From JBDHTS01 sp044220535 (GTDB taxonomy: Bacteria; Pseudomonadota; Alphaproteobacteria; Micavibrionales; Micavibrionaceae), in the NCBI GenBank assembly GCA_044220535.1, contig JBGAQU010000102.1, positions 1-6,964 of the forward strand: a DNA stretch of 6,964 nt, written 5' to 3'. The notes beneath the pieces are model-generated. The model worked only from the letters and a program-made list of their open reading frames with translations, did no database searches and had not been told where the DNA came from. Shown in pieces: positions 1 to 5,543 of the stretch. The position numbers and the translations under genes are program-made. Every line of letters starts with the position of its first letter. Position 1 is the stretch's first letter.

Positions 1-357
1 AAGGCCGTCCTCGAAGGCGGCATCGAAGGCCGCCCGGATAACGTCATCTTCTACGCCACCTCCAACCGCCGCCATTTAATGCCGCGCGACATGATCGAAA
101 ACGAACAGCGCACCGCCATCCATTCCAGCGAAGCGGTGGAGGAAAAAGTCTCCCTCTCCGACCGCTTCGGCCTCTGGCTCGGCTTCCATGCCTGCAGCCA
201 GGACGAATATTTGGAGATGATTGATCGCTACGCCGATGCTCTGAAGATCAAACTGAAAAAACCGGACCTGCACCGCCAAGCCCTGCAATGGGCGATGACA
301 AGGGGTGCGCGGTCAGGCCGCGTCGCGTGGCAGTTTATTATAAATCTGGCAAATTAA
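1..357 (+). CDS. DUF815-family AAA+ ATP-binding protein, C-terminal part
   Basis: This is the last 118 codons of a gene that begins before the window, read in frame from base 1 to TAA at 355-357. I recognise the DUF815 family of P-loop AAA+ ATPases from several stretches: EGGIEGRPDNVIFYATSNRR (partial residues 5-24, the strand and sensor-1 Asn region), RHLMPRDMIENE, EKVSLSDRFGLWLGF, and a closing RGARSGRVAWQF that fits a sensor-2 arginine region. Members are usually close to 290 residues, so the Walker A and B motifs should lie upstream and are not visible. The cellular role of the family is not established. In many alphaproteobacteria the gene lies near the surE-pcm-nlpD and yajC-secDF genes, which agrees with pcm and nlpD being 3 kb away here, although on the opposite strand. 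The ending is intact and shares the tetranucleotide TTAA with the convergent neighbour's stop, leaving no room for a terminator. Confidence 0.9.
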   Translation, partial: KAVLEGGIEGRPDNVIFYATSNRRHLMPRDMIENEQRTAIHSSEAVEEKVSLSDRFGLWLGFHACSQDEYLEMIDRYADALKIKLKKPDLHRQALQWAMTRGARSGRVAWQFIINLAN

Positions 358-1715
358 CCCATGCCGCCTGGGCGCATGTTCAGCTGCGTCTGCTGGACCG
401 GGGCTGGCGCTGCGGCAATCGCCGTAGGTTCGGGTTTTGCGGGATCTGAATTGCTGATCGCTTCAAGGATACCGTAATCGGCGATAAGCCTTACAGTCTG
501 TTCGTCGTTGCTTCGCGCCGCCATCCTGGCCAGGCCGCGCCGCGCGGATCGGTCTTCCAGCGCTTCCTGGATCCCCATCTCTTTCCCTGCATAGGTGACC
601 TTGTCGGGCAATTGCCCGCTGGCCACGGCATCGGCCACCAATTGGGTTTGCATCTGCCGCGCCTGGTCGCCCGTCAGGCCGCCTCTTCTGACTTCCTCAA
701 TGCCCCTCGAAACTGTATAGGCCGCGACCCCTGGCAACACCAGGCCGGCGGAAAGACCGCCACCCACGGCGACGGTCAGCGCCCCAACGCCCAGCGCGGC
801 GCCATTGGTCAGCGTTGCATCCAGAGCCTGGCCGGAAGCCGTTCGAAAATCGCCTTTGAGCGTGGAGACGGCCACGCGCCCGACATCCGACCCTGCTGAA
901 ATGCCGTCACCGGCTGCCTCCGCCGCGCTGGCGCCGTTTGAATATGCCGTTGCGCCCGTCACAACAGCAGCCAGGACGGCGCCTGCCAGGCCCAGGCGTC
1001 CCAGGACATTTTTAAAAAATCCCGTTCGCGGCGCTTCGGCTTCCAATGGAATGCTGGATTTTGGCGTATCGGAAGGCCCTCTGTAAGACGGCTCGAATTT
1101 CTGGCGTTCCACATGCGGGTCGTGCGGCGTGACGGAAAGATTATATTTTGCCGCGGAATCGTATTCGCTCAGCCTTTGCTGCGCAAAAGTCCTGGCCCTC
1201 CCGTCCAGGTCATTCTGATTGATAATGCCATCAAATTCCGTACGGGTAACAGAACCGGCTTTTTCAAGCTGTTCGGCCAGCTTCACCGCCCTCTCGCGTT
1301 CCTGGCCGTTATATACCCCAACATCGATGTTCTGCCGTAATTCGCGCGCGACGGCGTCTGTTTTTATCCTTGTTTCAGGCGGGGCTTCGCGGCGCTGCGC
1401 CTCTGGCGAGACTGCCGATCTCCGGAGGTCTTGCGCGATATCGCGCAGATAGGAATGGATGTTCACGCTGCTCTGCCTGCCGACAAACTGGTCACGCGCA
1501 AGCCCGTCCAGCCTGTCGGCCAGCGCAGAAACATCGATGCGGTCCGTCGGGTTGCCGCCCGGCTTGACGACATTTCTTATGAACTCAGCCGCATCCTGAT
1601 TGAATACGTTTCTTTGCAAGGTAGGAGGCTGGCCCATCAGTTCCGAAGATATCGGCCCGCTCATCATGCTGCTGACGAGCCTTTGCTGAAGGTCAAATAA
1701 GCTGATTTCCGCCAT
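354..1715 (-). CDS. Unrecognised 453-aa protein with two hydrophobic segments
   Basis: I do not recognise this family and assign no function. The ATG at 1715 is supported by AGGGA about 8 nt upstream and by a promoter-like pair just before it. The protein has three parts. Residues 1-230 are hydrophilic, Arg/Gln/Asp-rich and probably mainly helical (for example RELRQNI at 125-131 and ERAVKLAEQLEKAG at 141-154). Residues 231-335 carry two hydrophobic stretches, about 241-258 (LGLAGAVLAAVV) and 303-333 (Gly/Ala/Val-rich), separated by a small-residue linker. Residues 336-453 return to a helical Arg/Ala/Gln-rich stretch and end in a Pro/Ala/Gln tail. There is no N-terminal signal peptide, so the middle may be a membrane hairpin with both ends on the same side. 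Such glycine/alanine-rich stretches can also be non-membrane, so topology is uncertain. Codon use matches the GC-rich neighbours, so it looks resident. It is separated from the flavoprotein gene by 67 bp and is probably its own transcription unit. Confidence 0.75.
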   Translation of the reverse strand: MAEISLFDLQQRLVSSMMSGPISSELMGQPPTLQRNVFNQDAAEFIRNVVKPGGNPTDRIDVSALADRLDGLARDQFVGRQSSVNIHSYLRDIAQDLRRSAVSPEAQRREAPPETRIKTDAVARELRQNIDVGVYNGQERERAVKLAEQLEKAGSVTRTEFDGIINQNDLDGRARTFAQQRLSEYDSAAKYNLSVTPHDPHVERQKFEPSYRGPSDTPKSSIPLEAEAPRTGFFKNVLGRLGLAGAVLAAVVTGATAYSNGASAAEAAGDGISAGSDVGRVAVSTLKGDFRTASGQALDATLTNGAALGVGALTVAVGGGLSAGLVLPGVAAYTVSRGIEEVRRGGLTGDQARQMQTQLVADAVASGQLPDKVTYAGKEMGIQEALEDRSARRGLARMAARSNDEQTVRLIADYGILEAISNSDPAKPEPTAIAAAPAPVQQTQLNMRPGGMG

Positions 1716-1741
1716 ATAACATATCCCTGGATAATAAAGAT

Positions 1742-1770
1742 ATTATGCCAAAAATCTTAATAAAACGCAA
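1742..1770 (-). promoter_or_regulatory. Candidate sigma70-type promoter of the 453-aa gene
   Basis: Read on the minus strand, TTGCGT (1765-1770) and CATAAT (1742-1747) are separated by exactly 17 nt. CATAAT matches 5 of 6 bases of the TATAAT -10 box. TTGCGT matches only the TTG of the -35 box. The pair lies in the 67-bp AT-rich gap between the flavoprotein stop and the ATG at 1715, which puts a start of transcription about 20 nt before that ATG. I saw no convincing hairpin terminator for the flavoprotein gene in the same gap. Confidence 0.4.
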
Positions 1771-1782
1771 AAAACCAAAATC

Positions 1783-3063
1783 CTAGAATTTAATTTTCTC
1801 TGATAAATCAAAAGCTTGCCCTCTTAAATCCGGCGCCGCCGTCGTTTCAAACCTTTCCCCCAGCAATACCGTGCCTACGGCATGCAACCCTGTTACATCC
1901 GGCGTAGCAATCCCCAGGCCCAGCGGCCCGGCTATCACATACCCCTGCTCCTTCAGCGACCGCAGCAGCGGGTTTTCATCCACCATCCGGCGATAGGACG
2001 GGCCTGTGCAGTTCAGGACCAATCCTGCTTTAATATCTGTCCCTTGCGCTTCCCCCCTTAAACGGATTGTCATCGTCCCGTCATCTTCAGCCTTCACAAT
2101 CCGTCCGGCCAGCGCCTCAACCTGCCCGCCGCCCTCAATCCGCGCTTTGATCTCCGGCGCCATGCGATGGCGATGGATGTTCCAGCGCGACCAGAGATGC
2201 CGCATAAAGCGCGTCTTCTCATTGTCCGGCAAAGCCTGCCACAGCACCACAGTATGCGGCCGCAAGCTGTCGATCACGCCGCGCCAGTTTGTTTCATCCG
2301 CATATGCGCGCAAAATCCGCAGATAATGAAGCGCCTTTGGCGAAGACTGCATAGCCTCCACCATTGCCGCCGGGTCATACGGCTTCACCGCGTCATGCAC
2401 CTCCGGCCAGTGTCCATGCGGCGAAACGCAGATAATTTTGCCCTTATATCCATCCTGCAAAACGCTCAGCACCGCATCCGCCGCCGTCAGCCCCATCCCC
2501 GCGATAACAATCGTTGAATTTGCGTCCAGAAACTGCGCCGACCCGCCATCCAGCCGCCAGCGCCAGAAATTGGCGACATATTTTTCCGTCTCCGGCCATC
2601 CCAGGCTCGCGATCGACGGGTTACCCGTCGCGATCACCAGATGTCGCGCATGGACCATGCGCTTGCCAAGCGTCAGCCGCCACACATCATCTTCACGCTT
2701 CGCCTTGTCGATCCGCGCCTGCTCCAGCGGCACCTTGTCGAACTTTTCGCGGATCGTGCCGAGATAATCGCCATAGATCATGCGCGGCACGAAACTATCC
2801 GCAGTATATCCCCCCGGATAATGCTTTTGCAGCCAGCGCCAGAAATCGTCGATTCCATCCGCCCACGCCCCCATCCGGTCGGCCCGCACGTTCAGAAGAT
2901 GGCAGGATTCATAGGTGCTGTACGCAAGACCAAATCCCCAGTCACTCTCAGGATCCGCCCAGAAAATACGCGGCTTCGGCCCCTTGCCACGCATCAGGTT
3001 GGCAACGACCATCAGGCCGCTGAACCCCGCGCCCGCCACGGCAATGTCGTAGATGTCATCCAT
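1783..3063 (-). CDS. FAD/NAD(P)-binding protein, COG4529-like
   Basis: This encodes a 426-aa flavoprotein-type protein. It opens with a Rossmann dinucleotide-binding fold, GAGFSG at residues 11-16. The family signatures WGFGLAYST (42-50) and HLLNVRADRMGAW (55-67) follow, then ATGNPS (145-150), a second Rossmann turn GMGLTAAD (189-196) likely for NAD(P), RFMRHLWSRWNIHRHRM (285-301) and the C-terminal LNCTGP (350-355). This order matches the NAD_binding_9 / YdhS-like group of uncharacterised FAD-NAD(P) proteins. Substrate and partner are unknown. No signal peptide is visible, so it is probably cytosolic. I chose the ATG at 3061-3063, not the upstream ATG at 3108, because the Rossmann strand then begins about six residues from the N-terminus as in relatives, and the 15 extra residues would be Arg-rich coding of the upstream gene. 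The start overlaps the upstream stop by 8 nt (ATGGATGA), suggesting translational coupling to the DUF6356 gene. Confidence 0.88.
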   Translation of the reverse strand: MDDIYDIAVAGAGFSGLMVVANLMRGKGPKPRIFWADPESDWGFGLAYSTYESCHLLNVRADRMGAWADGIDDFWRWLQKHYPGGYTADSFVPRMIYGDYLGTIREKFDKVPLEQARIDKAKREDDVWRLTLGKRMVHARHLVIATGNPSIASLGWPETEKYVANFWRWRLDGGSAQFLDANSTIVIAGMGLTAADAVLSVLQDGYKGKIICVSPHGHWPEVHDAVKPYDPAAMVEAMQSSPKALHYLRILRAYADETNWRGVIDSLRPHTVVLWQALPDNEKTRFMRHLWSRWNIHRHRMAPEIKARIEGGGQVEALAGRIVKAEDDGTMTIRLRGEAQGTDIKAGLVLNCTGPSYRRMVDENPLLRSLKEQGYVIAGPLGLGIATPDVTGLHAVGTVLLGERFETTAAPDLRGQAFDLSEKIKF

Positions 3064-3289
3064 CAGTCTTGTGCGCGTCGCACTTCGCTTTGCGCGCCTG
3101 CAACGCATCGTTCAGACGCTTGATGGTGCAACTGCCCGTATGCACGAACAGAAACGGCAAAAACCCGTGGATCAAAACCGTGACGCCGCCATAGATCAGC
3201 ATGCCCGCCGCCCACAGCGTGAACTTCATATGCTGGAAATACCCTTCCCCAGCCTCATGCAGATGCTTCATAAAAAAAGAATCGCTCAT
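3056..3289 (-). CDS. DUF6356-type small membrane protein
   Basis: This 77-aa protein resembles the small alphaproteobacterial DUF6356 family. The recognisable pattern is an N-terminal HLHEAGEGYFQHMKFTLW (residues 10-26 region), one long hydrophobic segment at about 22-49, then HGFLPFLFVHTGS (41-53) and a basic TIKRLNDALQARK tail. The function of the family is unknown. I expect one or two inner-membrane passes with a cytosolic basic C-terminus. The start is either the ATG at 3289 or the ATG at 3271 (residue 7). Neither has a well-spaced Shine-Dalgarno, since AAAG directly abuts the first, so the start is uncertain by six residues. The gene overlaps the flavoprotein start by 8 nt and is the first gene of that pair. 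I saw no strong promoter between it and the hairpins upstream. Confidence 0.75.
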   Translation of the reverse strand: MSDSFFMKHLHEAGEGYFQHMKFTLWAAGMLIYGGVTVLIHGFLPFLFVHTGSCTIKRLNDALQARKAKCDAHKTDG

Positions 3290-3372
3290 CTTTGTATTTT
3301 AACGCAAAAACCATATTTTGCCATGACCCCAAAAATTTCCTTATACAAAGTGCGCCGCAGGCATTTTTTAAA

Positions 3373-3442
3373 TTTAAACGCAAAGACCCGAAGGCCCGAA
3401 GATTTATAAAAAACTTCAGGCCTTCGGGTCTTCGCGTTTAAA
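3373..3442. repeat. 29-bp inverted repeat built from 8-bp units
   Basis: The left arm (3373-3401) and right arm (3414-3442) are reverse complements over 29 positions with two mismatches, around a 12-nt AT-only loop at 3402-3413. Within the left arm the sequence repeats with an 8-bp period: ACGCAAAG, ACCCGAAG, GCCCGAAG. The right arm on the opposite strand reads ACGCGAAG, ACCCGAAG, GCCTGAAG. In a minus-strand RNA both mismatches become G-U pairs, so the stem would be uninterrupted. In a plus-strand RNA they are A-C mismatches. It lies in the gap between the nlpD stop and the DUF6356 start. It could stabilise or end nlpD transcripts, be a mobile palindromic element, or both. Confidence 0.85.
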
Positions 3443-3448
3443 AAACTT

Positions 3449-3503
3449 TTGAACCACTGAACGCACTGAGAAGATTGCCATCTCAGTGCGCGCAGTGGTT
3501 TAA
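3449..3503 (-). repeat. 23-bp inverted repeat with CACTGA units, possible nlpD terminator
   Basis: The arms 3449-3471 and 3481-3503 are complementary at 20 of 23 positions around a 9-nt loop. The left arm contains CACTGAACG then CACTGAGAA, an approximate 9-bp period. The hairpin begins 12 bp after the nlpD stop on the minus strand, and the descending arm is followed within a few bases by a run of six T (minus strand), so it could act as a rho-independent terminator. The stem is longer than a typical terminator and lies directly next to another long hairpin, so a dispersed-element origin is as likely. Confidence 0.75.
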
Positions 3504-3515
3504 TAATTTTTTATC

Positions 3516-4697
3516 TCAAATCTTCTCCAGATACGCCGCCGGGTTCAGCGCCTCCGTCCCGCGCCGCACTTCGAAATGCAGCTGCGGCCCCGCAACCCCG
3601 CCGGTCGATCCCGCAGCGCCCAGCCTGTCGCCCTTCTTCACCGTCTGTCCCTTGGACACCGACAGTGAATCCATATGCCCGTACGCCGTCATCCATTTAT
3701 CCGCATGCCGCACCAGCACAAGATTGCCGAAACCCTTCAACTGGTTCCCTGCATACACCACCACCCCGTTCTCCGCCGCCTTCACCGGCGCGCCGCGGGA
3801 GGCCGCGATATTGATCCCGTCATTATGCAGCCCGTTCGCCTTCGTTCCGTATCCCGATAAAATCTTCCCCTTCACCGGCCACGCAAACCGCGACCCGCTG
3901 CGCGCCGGCGTATCGGCGGCCAGCACCGCGACCGGCTGCGGCGATGGCGTCATATACGCAACCGGCGTATTCGGCGGCAGATCTGAAAGTTTTTGCACCT
4001 GGACCGAACCGGCAGGCGCGGCCAGCACTTCCGACTGGATGATCCCGGAACCGGGCATGCTGGCGGGTGATCCGCTCATATCGTCATGCCCGATAATTGG
4101 TGTCGCCATTGTGTTTACGGGCGCAGGCGCAACAGAACCCGGCGCCACAATCTCCGCCTTTCGCTCTGTCGGCTGATTGGCCGACGCGATGCTGAACACT
4201 GTCTGTGCGGGAGGCAACGGCCTTCCCGGCTGCGCGGCATGCGGCGGCGGCAGGCGTAGCACTTGCCCGGCTGTCACGACATAAGGCGCGGATAGACGGT
4301 TCAGCCGCGTCAGCTCCGTCGTCGTCACGTCGAACATCCGCGACAATCCATACAGCGTATCCCCCGCCTTCGCTTTATAAACGCGCGGTGAAGGCAGCTT
4401 CACATGCTGCCCGTCCGCCAGGACATACGGCGCGCGCAGATGGTTGATAAAAATGATATCGGGCATTGAAACCCGGTAACGCTGGGCGATATCCCAGACC
4501 GTCTCATGCCCCTGCACGATATGCATTCCGGAACTCTCCGCCCCGCCCTCCGCGCCATATTGAATGACCGGCGCCGGAGGCTGCGCCTGCATACAAGCAG
4601 TTAGCAGTGTACAGTTCACAGTGAACAGAAAGGCAGACGCCATCCTTCTGCAAACTGAAAACTGCAAACTGAAAACTGTCTTACGCGTACGCCACAT
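3516..4697 (-). CDS. nlpD: NlpD-like LysM/M23 lipoprotein, probable amidase activator
   Basis: This 393-aa envelope protein has a lipoprotein signal ending in the lipobox LTAC (Cys35) and two LysM peptidoglycan-binding domains (about 58-101 and 106-150, each with an APYV-containing turn). A Pro/Ala/Ser linker follows, then a C-terminal M23/LytM domain (about 285-390). The zinc-site positions look degenerate: HNDGIN (from His291) has Asn where the HxGxD motif has Asp, and PQLHFE (371-376) has Gln372 where active enzymes have the first His of HxH. By analogy with E. coli NlpD and EnvC, it more likely activates N-acetylmuramoyl-L-alanine amidases at division than cuts peptidoglycan itself; this is inference. 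I prefer the ATG at 4697 because CAGGA lies 5 nt upstream and Arg/Lys at 3-6 give the signal its positive charge. The inner ATG (residue 19) has AAGG abutting it and no basic residues after it. The gene overlaps pcm by 17 nt. Nearly all of the signal peptide is encoded by a heptamer repeat. Confidence 0.88.
   Translation of the reverse strand: MWRTRKTVFSLQFSVCRRMASAFLFTVNCTLLTACMQAQPPAPVIQYGAEGGAESSGMHIVQGHETVWDIAQRYRVSMPDIIFINHLRAPYVLADGQHVKLPSPRVYKAKAGDTLYGLSRMFDVTTTELTRLNRLSAPYVVTAGQVLRLPPPHAAQPGRPLPPAQTVFSIASANQPTERKAEIVAPGSVAPAPVNTMATPIIGHDDMSGSPASMPGSGIIQSEVLAAPAGSVQVQKLSDLPPNTPVAYMTPSPQPVAVLAADTPARSGSRFAWPVKGKILSGYGTKANGLHNDGINIAASRGAPVKAAENGVVVYAGNQLKGFGNLVLVRHADKWMTAYGHMDSLSVSKGQTVKKGDRLGAAGSTGGVAGPQLHFEVRRGTEALNPAAYLEKI
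4598..4678. repeat. 81-bp palindromic heptamer-repeat element inside nlpD
   Basis: Two 31-bp arms, each four heptamers plus three bases, face each other across a 19-bp spacer (4629-4647). The arm at 4598-4628 reads CAGTTAG, CAGTGTA, CAGTTCA, CAGTGAA, CAG. The arm at 4648-4678 reads CTGCAAA, CTGAAAA, CTGCAAA, CTGAAAA, CTG, which on the opposite strand is CAGTTTT, CAGTTTG, CAGTTTT, CAGTTTG, CAG. The second arm is thus a perfect 14-bp tandem duplication (4651-4664 and 4665-4678). Every unit begins CAGT when read inward. The whole element is 81 bp, a multiple of three, so it stays in frame in nlpD, where it encodes about residues 7-34. Confidence 0.85.
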
Positions 4698-5367
4698 TGG
4701 GGTCCTGATCCACCCTCTCGCTTTCCCGCGCCAGATTGGGCAACAGGGGCACGAAACGCACGGGCATCATGTCGCGCACCGCGAACGTATCCTCGCCCTC
4801 TTTTTTATACCGGCGCAGCACCTGCTCGTTTTCCAGCGCCACTGGAATGACAAGGATGCCGCCGATTTTCAACTGATCCAGCAACGCCTGCGGCGGCTTT
4901 TGCCGCGCCCCAGCCGTGCAGATGATCCGGTCAAACGGCGCCTGCACCGGCCAGCCCTTCATCCCGTCCCCCGCAATCGCGGTCAGATTACGGACTTTCA
5001 GCGCCTCAAACATTTTTTCCGCCTGCATCAGCAGCGGCTTGTGCCGCTCAATCGTGTAAACGCGCAGGCACAAATGCGACAAAACCGCCGCCTGATACCC
5101 GGACCCCGTTCCGATTTCCAGCACTTTATGACGCGGCCCTACTTCCAGCGCCTGCGTCATCGCCGCCACCACCATCGGCTGGCTGATCGTCTGCCCCCGG
5201 CCAATCGGCAGGGCCATATCCTCATACGCCTGGTCGCGCATCGCCTGCGGAATAAACAACTCCCGCGGCACTTTCTCCATGGCGGACAAAACGCGGTCAT
5301 CGACAATGCCCATCGTGCGCAAATGCATAATCAGGCGGATTTTATGGTTGGTGTAATTCGCAAGCAT
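4681..5367 (-). CDS. pcm: Protein-L-isoaspartate O-methyltransferase
   Basis: Pcm methylates L-isoaspartyl residues in aged proteins using S-adenosylmethionine, starting their return to normal aspartyl linkages, in the cytosol. The 228-aa product shows the family's features in order: KIRLIMHL (9-16), VPRELFIP (33-40), the substrate-loop motif GRGQTISQP (56-64), SAM motif I VLEIGTGSGY (82-91), AGDG (132-135), ICTAG (149-153) and a late FVPL (205-208). Length is normal for bacterial Pcm. The ATG at 5367 is the first start codon after an in-frame stop and puts KIRLIM where relatives have it, but no Shine-Dalgarno precedes it on this strand. Initiation may be leaderless or SD-independent. A weak promoter-like pair (TTGTAT at 5429-5434, CACAAT at 5406-5411, 17-nt spacing) lies upstream. 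The gene is followed with a 17-nt overlap by nlpD. The usual upstream partner surE is absent from this side. Confidence 0.95.
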   Translation of the reverse strand: MLANYTNHKIRLIMHLRTMGIVDDRVLSAMEKVPRELFIPQAMRDQAYEDMALPIGRGQTISQPMVVAAMTQALEVGPRHKVLEIGTGSGYQAAVLSHLCLRVYTIERHKPLLMQAEKMFEALKVRNLTAIAGDGMKGWPVQAPFDRIICTAGARQKPPQALLDQLKIGGILVIPVALENEQVLRRYKKEGEDTFAVRDMMPVRFVPLLPNLARESERVDQDPNVAYA

Positions 5368-5484
5368 GGGAGATTGTGGAAAGGAGGAACATGAACGTTC
5401 CCATCATTGTGATTCAGAGTGGCCTGGGATACAAGTTTTTATTATTAAATCCTGCATATCGCTGGATTGATAAACTGGAACCAC

Positions 5485-5521
5485 AAAAAATGGCCCCTTC
5501 GGTTACGCCGAAAGGACCATT
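5485..5521 (-). terminator. Rho-independent terminator downstream of the small-protein genes
   Basis: Arms 5489-5502 and 5508-5521 form a 14-bp stem with a 5-nt loop. Read on the minus strand, the stem is AATGGTCCTTTCGG against CCGAAGGGGCCATT, fully paired if two U-G wobbles are counted, and it runs straight into a T tract (5485-5490). It starts 22 bp after the stop of the gene at 5544-5909, so it should end that transcript before pcm. On the plus strand the wobbles become C-A mismatches, though T-rich sequence also follows there. Confidence 0.85.
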
Positions 5522-5543
5522 ATTTTTTATCTTAATTTTTGAA

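Noticed and set aside
1783..3108. Longer flavoprotein start at 3108
   Set aside because: The extra 15 residues are Arg-rich read-through of the DUF6356 coding region, and relatives begin just before the GAGFSG fold.
3475..4176. 233-codon plus-strand frame
   Set aside because: It is antisense to the LysM/M23 gene, with a low-complexity Ser/Pro/Ala product and no recognisable domain.
4651..4678. Direct repeats resembling a tiny CRISPR array
   Set aside because: The two 14-bp copies are immediately adjacent with no spacers, and the period is 7 bp. They are one arm of a palindrome inside a coding frame.
4564..5394. 276-codon open frame on the plus strand opposite pcm
   Set aside because: It lies entirely antisense to the well-conserved pcm and the start of nlpD. 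Its His/Arg/Gln-rich product is typical of a shadow frame.
5386..5400. GAAC repeats near the pcm start as an SOS (LexA) box
   Set aside because: Alphaproteobacterial LexA sites need GAAC or GTTC copies separated by seven bases. Here the spacing is two bases, or the match is only a short palindrome.
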